Shown one piece after another: positions 54,386 to 63,915 of a DNA stretch of 64,000 bases. The stretch's first letter is position 1. Every line of letters begins with the position of its first letter. Source of the DNA: Bos javanicus (Eukaryota; Chordata; Mammalia; Artiodactyla; Bovidae); the NCBI RefSeq assembly GCF_032452875.1, contig NC_083883.1:53566698-53630697 (forward strand). The letters run 5' to 3'. The position numbers and the translations under genes were made by a program. Under the pieces are notes generated by a model, which saw nothing but the letters and a program-made list of their open reading frames with translations, made no database searches and was not told the origin of the DNA.

Positions 54386-54726
54386 TGTCTAGGGGATACC
54401 ACAGAGTTCTCCCTAGGGCTCCTGGTCAGAGCCCTTGCACTCACCCATACAGGGCCATGAATGTCAGCAGCTGAAGGCTCACAGGTGCATCCCCCAACCA
54501 GTGAATGCCCCCTGCTGCAGGAGCCTGCCTCATCCAAGGGTACACCTGCACCCAGGGGCCAGCCCTTGGCCAGGGACTTGGATACTGCCTCCACCTGGGA
54601 CTCCTCTGAAGGACCACTCCAGCTCCAGAGACCCACTAGGCATGAGGGGCAAACCATACAGCTCGCCAACTTTTCCCTCTGTCCAATTCTGACTTCCTCA
54701 CTCCCTTACATGAGTATTCCCCTAAA

Positions 54727-54945
54727 GCAGCAGTTCCCAACCTTTTTCGGCACCAGGGACCAGTTTCATGGAAGACAATTTTTTCACAGATGGGCGGTGG
54801 AGGGGATGGTTTCAGGATGATTTAAATGCATTACATGTATTGTGCACTTTATTTCTATTATTATTACATCAACTCCACCTCAGATCATCAGGCATTAGAT
54901 CCTGAAGGTTAGGGACCTGTGCCCTAGAGTACTCTCCAGTCAACT
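54727..54945 (-). mobile_element. hAT-type DNA transposon relic
   Basis: 'gcagttcccaacctttttcgg', 'caccagggaccagtttcatgg', 'aagacaattttttcac' and 'ctcagatcatcaggcattagat' are characteristic of a common mammalian non-autonomous DNA element. Subfamily and orientation not certain. Confidence 0.65.
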
Positions 54946-55029
54946 GTCTGCACGTGGAGAATGTAATCTAAGGCATTCTGATAGATAGCATGCGGGGGTG
55001 CTCATGGGCACTAGTTATAATCAATGTCA

Positions 55030-55053
55030 CTCATTTATTCATTCATTCATTCA
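55030..55053. repeat. (ATTC)n microsatellite
   Basis: Four consecutive ATTC units within 'catttattcattcattcatt'. Confidence 0.9.
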
Positions 55054-55094
55054 GCCACCACCCCTCTGCCAAGGGGACCCTTATAAGAGGTAGG

Positions 55095-55275
55095 ATAAGA
55101 TACTGGTTAAGAGCATAGGGTTGCCTCTGAAACCAGACTTCCTAGGTTCAAATCCCTGGTCCCCCAGGCCTGTGACCTTGGGAAAGGCATTTGGCTACTC
55201 TATGCCTCAGTTTATAGTTTCTACCTCATTGGGTTGTTGCAAGGATTAAATAAGATGATGAGCATAAGCAGTTTA
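55095..55275 (+). mobile_element. MIR SINE (ancient)
   Basis: 'actggttaagagcataggg', 'ctaggttcaaatccctgg', 'ctgtgaccttgggaaagg', 'ctatgcctcagtttatag' and 'ttgttgcaaggattaaataag'. Confidence 0.88.
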
Positions 55276-55831
55276 AAACTACACTGGGTTCAGAGCAATT
55301 TCTTCCTAACATCTGCTCCTCTGTTTTGCACTGGGTGGTGGATTAGGGGCTGGAGATCTAGGCATGGAGGAAGTCCATTCCCTGCCCTTACACTGTCACA
55401 GTCTAGTGGCCAAAATAGATTAGTCAGTGGCACAAAGGCTCAGAAATATGAGAGTCCTTGGCTTGTCTGAGAAACAGTTAAGGACTTATAAGGACTTTGG
55501 CTTTTACCCTGAGTGAGATGGGAGCCACTGAATGGTTTTGAGCAGAAGAGTGACATGAGATAATTTATTCTTTGAAATGCTCCCATGGATGCTGCATGGA
55601 AAAGACTCGAGGGGGACAAGAGTGGAGGCAGGAAACCATTTAGGCAGCTGTTGCTATGTCTAGAGAGATGTGATGGTGGCTTGAAAGATGGTAGTGCAGT
55701 GGGAGGAAGCCCGGGAGAGCATGGAGAGAGAAGACTGGGTTCTAGAGAGATGCTGAAGCCACAGGACTTGCTGACAGCTGGTTGCAGCATGTGTGTGAGA
55801 CAGGAAGACAGGAGTCAAGGAGGAGCTGGAA

Positions 55832-56255
55832 ATTTCCTGGTGGTCCAGTGGCTAACACTCTGTGCTCCCAATGCAGAGGTGGTGGTGGTGGTTTAGACAC
55901 AGTCATGTCCGACTCTTGTGACCCCATGGACTGTAGCTTGCCAGGTTCCTCTGTCCGTGGGATTGTCCAGGCAAGAATAAGGGAGTGGGTTGCCATTTCC
56001 TTCTCCAGGGGATCTTCCTCACCCAGGGATCAAACCCGGGTCTCCTGCATTGCAGGCAGATTCTTTACCAACTGAGCTACAAGGGAAGCCCTCGAAGAGC
56101 ACCCGGGTTCAATCTGTAGTCGGGGAACTAGATCCCACATACCACAACTAAGAGTTCTCACACCACAACTGAAAGATCTTGCATACTGCAACCAAGACCC
56201 GGTGCAGCCAAATAAAGAAGATGAGTATCAAAAAAATAAATAAATAAATAAAAGG
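55832..56255 (+). mobile_element. CHR-type SINE split by Bov-tA
   Basis: Head 'tttcctggtggtccagtggc' to 'gctcccaatgcagagg', then interruption, then 'gcacccgggttcaatctgtag', 'ggggaactagatcccacat', 'caagacccggtgcag' and a (AAAT)n-like end. Confidence 0.9.
55879..56091 (-). mobile_element. Bov-tA SINE inside CHR
   Basis: Reverse copy, 'tttagacacagtcatgtccg' to 'gagctacaagggaagccc'. It sits at the anticodon-like part of the CHR head. Confidence 0.92.
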
Positions 56256-56482
56256 AAGAGTTGAATGAAAAATTCAGAAGACTGAAAAATTCACTTGCTG
56301 AAAGGGGAAGACTGAGAGGATCAGGTTGGGGAGGAGGTTGTATGCTCATTTTGAGATGCATATTCGACATCCAAATGGAGATATCAAGTGAGCAGTGGGA
56401 TACACATGTTTGGAGTTCAAGAGATGGATCTGAGCTGGAAATATGAATTTAGAAGTTATCAGCATCTGGATGTCTTTTAGGG

Positions 56483-56695
56483 GTTCCCAGGTATTGCTAG
56501 GAGTAAAGAACCTGTCTGCCAATGCAGGAGATGGAAGAGATGTGGGTTTGATCCCTGGGTCGGGAATATTCCCTAGAGGAGGAAATGACAACCCACTCCA
56601 GTATTCTTGCTTGGGAAATCTCATGGAGAGGAGCCTGGCGGGCTACAGTCCATGGGGTTATAAACAGTCAGACATGACTGAAGCGACTTAGCAAG
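56483..56695 (+). mobile_element. Bov-tA SINE
   Basis: Forward copy, 'ggttcccaggtattgctagg' to 'gaagcgacttagcaag'. Both sides are pieces of the same older repeat. Confidence 0.92.
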
Positions 56696-57159
56696 TATCC
56701 GACTCAGTGAAACTTCTGACTAAATGCTTGTTGGTGGAGAACAACTGAGCCCTGGGTCCTCTAACATTTAGAGGTCAGAGGCAGGAGGAGAAACAAGAAA
56801 AAAAAGACTGAATGGGAGGGTAAGAGAAACAGGAGAGGAAAACTCAGTGTGATATTCTGAAAGCCATGTGGAAAAAATGTTTCAAGGAAGCCTTTTTAGA
56901 ACTTTCTGACAGGCCAAGTAAGCAAGACAATCCTCTTCACGGGGGGCCCAGAAAAGGGTTTCATATGGAGTTTAAGAGGATGAGATGGACTGACATACAG
57001 AAAGCACTAGCCTAAAACCTGATGTCTCATGTACGCTCATTAAATATTAGTCCTTTTTATCTTAACCCTTCACCTATCATACAACTTGTCCAACTCACTT
57101 ACCCTTAACCCCACACATACACTTATTAATATCATTCACACAATTTTTCATTATGCATG

Positions 57160-57210
57160 ACTAGGCAATTTATATATGTGTGTGTGTATATATATGTATA
57201 TATTTGTGTT
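57160..57210. repeat. (TA/TG)n low-complexity tract
   Basis: Alternating purine-pyrimidine run 'tatatatgtgtgtgtg' and 'tatatatatgtatatat'. Confidence 0.9.
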
Positions 57211-57211
57211 G

Positions 57212-57252
57212 TTGTCATTGTTCAGTCTCTAAGTCATGTCTGACTCTTTGCC
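57212..57252 (-). mobile_element. Bov tail fragment
   Basis: 'tcattgttcagtctctaagtcatgtctgactctttg' (57217-57252), cut off directly at the L1 sequence. Confidence 0.75.
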
Positions 57253-57387
57253 ATCTCTGGGACTTCCAGGCTATCAGATCATGTTGGAATCCACTCACTT
57301 TTCACCATCACTTGTGAGTGTACCTTTAACGTATATTAATAGCCTGAGGGGGTGGGAGGGAGGTCCAAGAGAAAGGGGATATATGTA

Positions 57388-58668
57388 TCAGATCAGATCA
57401 GATCAGTGGCTCAGTCGTGTCTGACTCTTTGCGACCCCATGAATCGCAGCACTCCAGACCTCCCTGTCCATCACCAACTCCCGGAGTTCACTCAGACTCA
57501 CATCCATCGAGTCAGTGATGCCATCCAGCCATCTCATCCTCTGTCGTCCCCTTCTCCTCCTGCCCCCAATCCCTCCCAGCATCAGAGTCTTTTCCAATGA
57601 GTCAGCTCTTCCCATGAGGTGGCCAAAGTACTGGAGTTTCAGCTTTAGCATCATTCCTTCCAAAGAACACCCAGGGCTGATCTCCTTCAGAAGAACTGGT
57701 TGGATCTCCTTGCAGTCCAAGGGACTCTCAAGAGTCTTCTCCAACACCACAGTTCAAAAGCATCAATTCTTCGGTGCTCAGCCTTCTTCACAGTCCAATT
57801 CTTACATCCATACATGACCACAGGAAAAACCATAGCCTTGACTAGATGAACCTTTGTTGGCAAAGTAATGTCTCTGCTTTTGAATATGCTATCTAGGTTG
57901 GTCATAACTTTCCTTCCAAGGAGTAAGCGTCTTTTAATTTCATGGCTGCAGTCACCATCTGCAATGATTTTGGAGCCCAGAAAAATAAAGTCTGACACTG
58001 TTTCCACTGTTTCCCCCTCTATTTCCCATGAAGTGATGGGACCGGATGCCATGATCTTTGTTTTCTGAATGTTGAGCTTTAAGCCAACTTTTTCACTCTC
58101 CACTTTCATTTTCATCGAGAGGCTTTTTAGTTCCTCTTCACTTCCTGCCATAAGGGTGGTGTCATCTGCATATCTGAGGTTATTGATATTTCTCCCGGCA
58201 ATCTTGATTCCAGCTTGTGTTTCTTCCAGTCCAGCGTTTCTCATGATGTACTCTGCATATAAGTTAAATAAGCAGGGTGACAATATACAGCCTTGATGAA
58301 CTCCTTTTCCTATTTGGAACCAGTCTGTTGTTCCATGTCCAGTTCTAACTGTTGCTTCCTGATCTGCATACATATTTCTTAAGAGGCAGGTCAGGTGGTC
58401 TGGTATTCCCATCTCTTGAAGAATTTTCCACAGTTGATTGTGATCCACACAGTCAAAGGCTTTGGCATAATCAATAAAGCAGAAATAGATGCTTTTCTGG
58501 AACTCTCTTGCTTTTTCCATGATCCAGCGGATGTTGGCAATTTGATCTCTGGTTCCTCTGCCTTTTCTAAAACCTACTTGAACATCAGTAAGTTCACGGT
58601 TCACATATTGCTGAAGCCTGGCTTGGAGAATTTTGAGCATTACTTTACTAGCGTGTGAGATGCACTAA
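57388..58668 (-). mobile_element. BovB LINE with long RT frame, inside L1
   Basis: The longest BovB in the window, about 1.28 kb and 5'-truncated just before the RT core. On the minus strand it ends in a (TCAGA)n-type tail, seen on the plus strand as repeated 'atcag' units at 57389-57408. Its coding relic is listed separately. Confidence 0.94.
57687..58640 (-). pseudogene. BovB reverse transcriptase relic (partial, frameshifted)
   Basis: An uninterrupted frame of 317 codons. RT motif A is CFIDYAKAFDCVDH (about residues 54-67, catalytic Asp at 57). Motif B is QGCILSPCLFNLYAEYI (116-132) and motif C is NLRYADDTTL (154-163) with both aspartates intact. The C-terminal GCKNWTVKKAEHRRIDAFEL and WCWRRLL blocks follow, with Lys where most copies have Glu-Ser. 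The endonuclease domain and earlier RT part are missing. Near 57690 a small deletion shifts the frame; the last about 90 codons continue at 57403-57750. This is an RTE-clade LINE relic, not a host gene, and is not expected to work. Confidence 0.9.
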
Positions 58669-58736
58669 TTCACTCAGTTGTACACTCAGTTGTACTAGCA
58701 CAATATTATAAAGCAATTATGCTCCAATTAAGACAT

Positions 58737-59004
58737 ATATGCTAAGTCACTTCAGTCGTGTCCGACTCTGTGCGACCCCATAGATAGCAGCCCACCAGGA
58801 TGCCCCGTCCCTGGGATTCTCCAGGCAAGAACACTGGAGTGGGTTGCCATTTCCTTCTCCAATGCATGAAAGTGAAAAGTGAAAGTGAAGTCGCTCAGTC
58901 GTGTCTGACCCTCAGAGACCCCATGGACTGCAGCCTTCCAGGCTCCCCTGTCCATGGGATTTTCCATGCAAGAGTACTGGAGTGGGGTGCCATTGCCTTC
59001 TCTG
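58737..59004 (-). mobile_element. Bov-A2 dimeric SINE
   Basis: Reverse dimer: 'ttcagtcgtgtccgactctg', linker 'gtgaaaagtgaaagtgaag', second unit ending 'ggtgccattgccttctc'. It lies between the two inverted L1 ends. A short Bov-tail remnant ('gtaaagagttggacacaac') follows at 59019-59037. Confidence 0.93.
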
Positions 59005-59078
59005 AAAACATATATATGGTAAAGAGTTGGACACAACTTATCAACTCAACAATATATATACATATATATATATATGTG

Positions 59079-59290
59079 TTTTAATTGGAGTATAATTGCT
59101 TAACAATGTTGCATTAGTTTCTTCTGTATAGTGAAGTGAATTGGCTATATGTACACATACATCCCCTCCCTCATGGACCTCCCTCCCACCCCTCAAGCTA
59201 TTAACATATCTTAAAGATACACTCACGAGTGATGGTGAAAGTGAACTGACTGCAACACAATCTGATTCTCTGGAAGTCCCAGAGATGGCT
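59079..59290 (-). mobile_element. L1 3' end, inverted relative of 57253-58733
   Basis: Plus-strand text 'ttaattggagtataattgc', 'catcccctccctcatggacc', 'actcacgagtgatggtgaaag' and 'ggaagtcccagagatggc' is the reverse complement of the L1 segment at 57253-58733, with the same order throughout. Confidence 0.85.
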
Positions 59291-59580
59291 AGTGAATTTG
59301 CAAATATCCAAATAGTATGCTATGATGATGTAGGATTCCTATGGCTGTGAACCACAATCAGTACTAATTATCTCTTCCTTGGAAATTAAATGAGCAGATT
59401 TTTCTCCCCACGTGGCAAAAGGTCGATACGATGTCCTAGAATATAATAAAGTGAATGGACCCAGTATGAAAGGCAGCAGGCAGCCTCACGCCGGGTTCCC
59501 TGCCGCTTATTAATACCAGTGAATTGCATTAAATTAGAGGAAAGGTTTTTCACAGGAGCTCTAAGAATTTCGGCCTGGCT
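59291..59580. other. Unique non-coding stretch
   Basis: Nothing recognised; may include further L1 sequence near 59300-59360. Confidence 0.4.
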
Positions 59581-59593
59581 GCCATGTGAGACC

Positions 59594-59876
59594 AGAGAAG
59601 GCAATGGCAACCCACTCCAGTACTCTTGCCTGGGAAAATCCCATGGATGGAGGAGCCGGGTAGGCTGCAGTCCATGGGGTCGTGAACAGTCGGATACGAC
59701 TGAGCGACTTCACTTTCACTTTTCACTTTCATGTATTGGAGAAGGAAATGGCAACCCACTCCAGTGTTCTTGTCTGGAGAATCCCAGGGACGGCAGAGCC
59801 TGATGGGCTGCCATCTATGGGGTCATACAGAATCAGATATGACTGAAGCAACTTAGCAGCAGCAGCAGCAGCAGCA
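59594..59876 (+). mobile_element. Bov-A2 dimeric SINE with TSD
   Basis: Two Bov-A units ending in (CAG)n. The perfect 13-bp duplication gccatgtgagacc lies at 59581-59593 and 59877-59889. Confidence 0.95.
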
Positions 59877-60039
59877 GCCATGTGAGACCCCTGGATTCTG
59901 CTCCTCATCCAGGGACACACCAGCTACTCACTTTGTTCTCAGTAATTTTGAATCTGATGATGAAAGCATGCTTTAAAAAAAATCAGCAGTGGTCAAAGAG
60001 TATGCTTATCCTAGCATTTCTAAGTATACTCATGAGATA

Positions 60040-60270
60040 GTGAAAACTATAATTTTAGAGCATTACTATGTGTCAGATATTGTACTGAGTATTTTACATT
60101 TCTCTCATTTTATCATCTTGAAATTTAACTATTATAACAACTCCATGAGGTAGGCATTATTAACACCGTTATAAGCTAATGTTCCCAGGAATAAATTCCG
60201 AAGGTCACATTGTCAGTAAGTGGCAGAGCTGGGGCTTAAATTCAAGGACAACTGATTGTAAAGCTGGAGC
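60040..60270 (-). mobile_element. MIR SINE (ancient)
   Basis: 'cattactatgtgtcagatattg', 'aacaactccatgaggtaggc', 'aaggtcacattgtcagtaagtgg' and 'cagagctggggcttaaattc'. Confidence 0.88.
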
Positions 60271-60289
60271 TTAACCCTGTGTTTTAAGT

Positions 60290-60450
60290 TGCCTTTTACA
60301 AAAGATCGATGTCTTAAGCAGAACATTTAGGAGCTTCTGCTATACCATGCAAGTTACATTATTAGTCAGGCACCAGGGATTAAAAAAAAATGAAAGACAA
60401 AAAGTCTTGGTCTCTGCCCTCAATAAGTATAGATTATACTCTCCTATAAA
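60290..60450 (-). mobile_element. L2 LINE terminus (ancient)
   Basis: 'gtcaggcaccagggattaaa' and 'cttggtctctgccctcaataag' follow reverse L2 order. Confidence 0.55.
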
Positions 60451-61125
60451 GTGGGAATAATATCTACCTCTGAGAGTCATTGTAAAGTTCAAGTAAATTA
60501 ATGGATATGAAACCATCCTATTTCCTAAATAGAAGGAGTGTAACAGGAAGCTGATTTAAAATAATACATTCATAAAGTGCATGAATATCAACATATTTTA
60601 ATCTGCTGAACTAAATCCTGACAAATGACCGAATTTATCACTCCATCCTAAATTGCAACTTATAGATGAATGGACCAATTTTTTCATGGCACTTGACACA
60701 AGTCTACTCAGCTCCTATGACTTGATTCATTTAAAAATTCTTTCCTTTTCAATTAAAGAATCACCCAGAATTTTAAAAGGCATATTTCCATTAATAGACT
60801 CCCAAATAGATGACCTTTGAGATCACAAAGGTTTATGCAAATTTTTATGATTGCTTTTTATCTTCTTGTGTCTCACTTTCCCTAAAAATTCTGTCAGTCA
60901 GTGTATTTAAATTCTTTTCTCATCTCCTCATTGCACCGCTATTTACAATAATGAGCCACAGCTGAAAGGGACTGAAATATCATGGGCTTCTTTTAACATA
61001 TGCCAACAAGAAGGGTGCTTCACGGTTGGGAAAGGCTAACACATAGCGAGGGTAAGGTTTTCCTCTACTAGTGTGAAATGAAACTAAATTTTTCATTAGT
61101 TACTTCTAGGCCTTGTCCAATTTTT
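60451..61125. other. Unique AT-rich non-coding stretch
   Basis: No recognised transposon or exon. Confidence 0.5.
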
Positions 61126-61595
61126 TAAAATTAATTTTTATTGGAGTATAGTTGCTTTAGGCCTTCCCAGGTGGTTCAGAATCCGCCTGCCAATGCAGGA
61201 TACATGGGTTTAATCCCTGGGTCAAGAAGATCCCCTGGTAAGGGAGATGGCAACTCACTCCAGTATTCTTGCCTGGGAAAACACATGGACAGAGAAACCT
61301 AGTGGACTTCAGTCCATGGGGTCGCCAAAGAGTCAGACATAGCGACTAAAACAACAACAACAAAAAACATTGCTTTACTATGTTGTGTTAATTTCTACTG
61401 TACAGCAAAATGAATCAGCCATACATATACATAGCTCCCCTCCCTATTGGATTCCTTCCCATTCAGGTCACCACAGAACACTAAGTAGAAGTCCCTGTGC
61501 TATCCAGTATGTTCTCATTAGTTATTCACTTTATATATAGTATCAGTAGCATACATGTGTCAGTCCCAACAATCTGATATTCTTTATGGGTAAAA
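61126..61595 (-). mobile_element. L1 3' end split by Bov-tA
   Basis: Left: 'ttaatttttattggagtatag'. Right: 'acattgctttactatgttgtg', 'tctactgtacagcaaaatgaatc', 'gtcaccacagaacactaag', 'tatgttctcattagttattc'. Together a reverse L1 terminus. Confidence 0.88.
61160..61369 (+). mobile_element. Bov-tA SINE inside L1, with TSD
   Basis: Forward copy from 'ggccttcccaggtggttcag' to an 'acaacaacaacaaaaaac' end. The L1 word ttgcttta is duplicated at 61152-61159 and 61370-61377. Confidence 0.94.
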
Positions 61596-61599
61596 GCAA

Positions 61600-61803
61600 C
61601 TGTGTATTAAGGGCTCTCTTTGCACTTGATCGTTAATAGTTCATTAAATCTTCCAACCAGTAGGAGATAACTTATTCTTACCAGGTCCACTTTACAGTTA
61701 AGAAAACTGAGGTTTTGGAAAGGCAAATAAACTATCCAAGGACCTATAGCCAGTATGTCACAGAGTGGGGATCCTGAACCCAGAGTCTGGGCTTTTGACA
61801 ATC
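61600..61803 (-). mobile_element. MIR SINE (ancient)
   Basis: 'gtccactttacagttaagaaaactgagg', 'ctatagccagtatgtcacagag' and 'cctgaacccagagtctggg'. Confidence 0.85.
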
Positions 61804-61804
61804 A

Positions 61805-62010
61805 GGTTCTTGACCCTAGCTTTGCCAGCTGCAGGACCTTGGGCAGATTATTTACCTTTCTAACTTTTAGTTTTCTCATCTGTAAAATGGGGATAATAAT
61901 AATCTAAATTTCAACTTTGTCTCTCTGCAAATTGCTATAGGACTAAAGAAGTCATCGGCTGTGAAATGCTTTGTAAATCGTTAAGGACCCAGTGATGGTG
62001 ATCCTCATCA
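61805..62010 (+). mobile_element. MIR SINE (ancient), opposite to its neighbour
   Basis: 'gcaggaccttgggcagattattt', 'agttttctcatctgtaaaatggggataataat', ending near 'gctttgtaaatcgttaagg'. It abuts the reverse MIR at 61600-61803. Confidence 0.85.
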
Positions 62011-63224
62011 TTGAGAAGCGAATGCCATGGGCAAAATCAGTCAGTCAATAGAAGTGAAGATCGCTCAGTAAGTGGGTTCACATTTAGGACTAGAGCTAGC
62101 TTTGTTCAAGGAATCAATTGCCAGCACTGCCTGTGTGCTGACCCTTAGCTGCAGAGGAACTGGCCGTCAGAGGCTCTCATCTCCCCAGTGACCCAATCTT
62201 GCTGCCCAAGTATTTAATACCCTTGGAAGTCAGCCCTTAGCAACCCTCCGAAGCTACTTCTCACCTCCCCTACGTGCCAAAGAGATTAGTTTTGCCACCC
62301 TCTTTGATTAGTGGCACATTTCCAAGCTGAGGGTGTCTGTGGAAGCAATCTTTATGCTCAGATTTATTAAAGCCTCTGTGGCTTTAATGAATTATCGCAA
62401 TCCAACGAGCCCATAGATAGCTTGTATTTAACTTTTATGTGGCTGCCCCAGAAACCAGCTTGAAAAGCAGAAATCAATGATTGTGACAAAATCTCGATAC
62501 AATTTATTTTGAATGTTCAGTTTGGGATTTGATGTATGCCATTGTCAGATATATTTTATGCTCTCGGATGAATTTTATACTTACTGATTAAAGAGGCTTA
62601 GCAATATCAGTAGGATACAATTTGACAAACCTTAAAAGAAATGTTGTGAAAGTGCTCCCATTCATTAAATGTTAGTTTTCAGCCAGATTTGCTAATTTTA
62701 ATCAGCAGCACTAGTAGCTGCATCTTCAAACTACCAAAGGGAGGCCCTATTTACCAGTTCTTAAGTTAATTAGTGAAAATGCATTTAATTAATTATACCC
62801 ACTGTGAATATTTGACTTGGCAGTAATTGGGTAGGAACCCAGGTGGTATGGGAGGAGTGGACAAATTGACTAGGAATCGTCCCATTGGAGACCTTGGTCT
62901 CAATAAATATTATTTGCTCTTGAATTTTTTGGGGGGTGTTAACCCACCAGCTACTATTTCGAAATAACCTGTTTAGAAGCAACACCTGCAGATTAACATA
63001 AAGTGCCTATTTAGAGAGGTGTCTAGACACAGCCTAAAATAAGAACTTTAAATCTTCAGCATTCAATGGCAGCAGACAGTAAGACCTTCACAGCAACCAA
63101 GATCAGGTAGCTTTTAAAGTTTTCAGACTAATAAATTTATTACACAGATGCTCACAGAATAGGATTAAGTTTGGTCAGAAAAATAGCATGACCTGATGGA
63201 TAGATCCTAATCAGAATATTCCTT
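62011..63224. other. Repeat-free AT-rich block, candidate regulatory element
   Basis: About 1.2 kb with no recognised transposon. 62330-62800 is especially rich in ATTA/TAAT cores, including 'taattaattat' near 62785 and 'gctaattttaatc' near 62690. No exon is recognised. Confidence 0.45.
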
Positions 63225-63385
63225 TCACGTGTCCACCCATCTATCACCAATATGTCTATACATTTATTATATCCATCCATCATCTATCCATTCATCCATC
63301 CATACATCCATTCATCTCTCCACCCACCCAGCTATCCACCCAGTTATTCACCGACTCAACAATTCATCCACCTACTCATCCTTCT
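63225..63385. repeat. (TCCA)n/(TCAT)n microsatellite
   Basis: Degenerate tetranucleotide tract with many 'atccatcc' and 'ttcatcca' words over about 150 bp. Confidence 0.9.
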
Positions 63386-63610
63386 AGTCTGACTAGTATT
63401 TATTGTTTACTTTGTGCCAGATACTCTGCTAAATTTTTGTTATGGACAGCTTCATTTAGTTCTCACCTCCATCTATGAGGTCCAGTACTTTATTCTTTAT
63501 TTTATGGTACTTCAACTTTATTTTACAGATGAAGAAATAAAGGCTCAGGGACACAGTGACTTATTCAAGTCACACAGATCATACAGGAAGCGTAGGGACT
63601 CATGTTCATC
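63386..63610 (-). mobile_element. MIR SINE (ancient)
   Basis: 'ctagtatttattgtttactttgtgccag', 'tttagttctcacctcc', 'ttttacagatgaagaaataaagg' and 'caagtcacacagatcat'. Confidence 0.85.
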
Positions 63611-63689
63611 TTCCAATTTCACATCAAGAACTCTTTTTTCCTACCACTACTAACTTGGCTGCCTTATTCTGAATTGCCAAAGTTGAGAC

Positions 63690-63915
63690 TTCTTCTGAAG
63701 TCTTGGTTGAATAAGGAAGCCCCTGTCCTGTCCTCTTGGAACATCCCAGAAGCCTTTCCATCCCCGTGCTTCTTCCATCATTCCATAACTGCCAGTGTCC
63801 TCTGCTAGGATGAAGGCTCAGGAGGGCAGGAACGAGTCCTCTTTCACCTTTGCACTCTCCATACCTAAGCATCCAGCCTGGCCCACAGTATGTGCCTTGA
63901 ATGATGGTTGAATAA
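63690..63915 (+). mobile_element. L2 LINE 3' end (ancient)
   Basis: 'ctaggatgaaggctcaggagggcaggaacgag' (63807-63838), 'catccagcctggcccacagtatg' and 'gaatgatggttgaataatgaag' form the L2 terminal pattern. Confidence 0.75.

Larger units (their letters stand above)
55485..56935 (+). mobile_element. Ancient interspersed repeat carrying three younger SINEs
   Basis: Pieces at 55485-55830, 56256-56480 and 56700-56935 form one colinear old repeat that I recognise as common in mammals ('gagccactgaatggttttgagcag', 'gacatccaaatggagatatc', 'gagccctgggtcctctaacattt', 'tgtttcaaggaagc'). I cannot name the family. A CHR element (itself split by Bov-tA) and a second Bov-tA occupy the gaps. Confidence 0.6.
57253..58733 (+). 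mobile_element. L1 3' end split by BovB
   Basis: Left part 57253-57387: 'ccatctctgggacttccagg', 'caccatcacttgtgagtg', 'gggtgggagggaggtcc', 'ggggatatatgtat'. Right part from 58669: 'actaattcactcagttgtac', 'cacaatattataaagcaatt', 'atgctccaatta'. An inverted relative lies at 59079-59290. Confidence 0.85.

Noticed and set aside
63225..63385. Regular spacing of short repeats, considered as a CRISPR-like array
   Set aside because: It is a degenerate tetranucleotide microsatellite with no unique spacers, in a mammalian genome.
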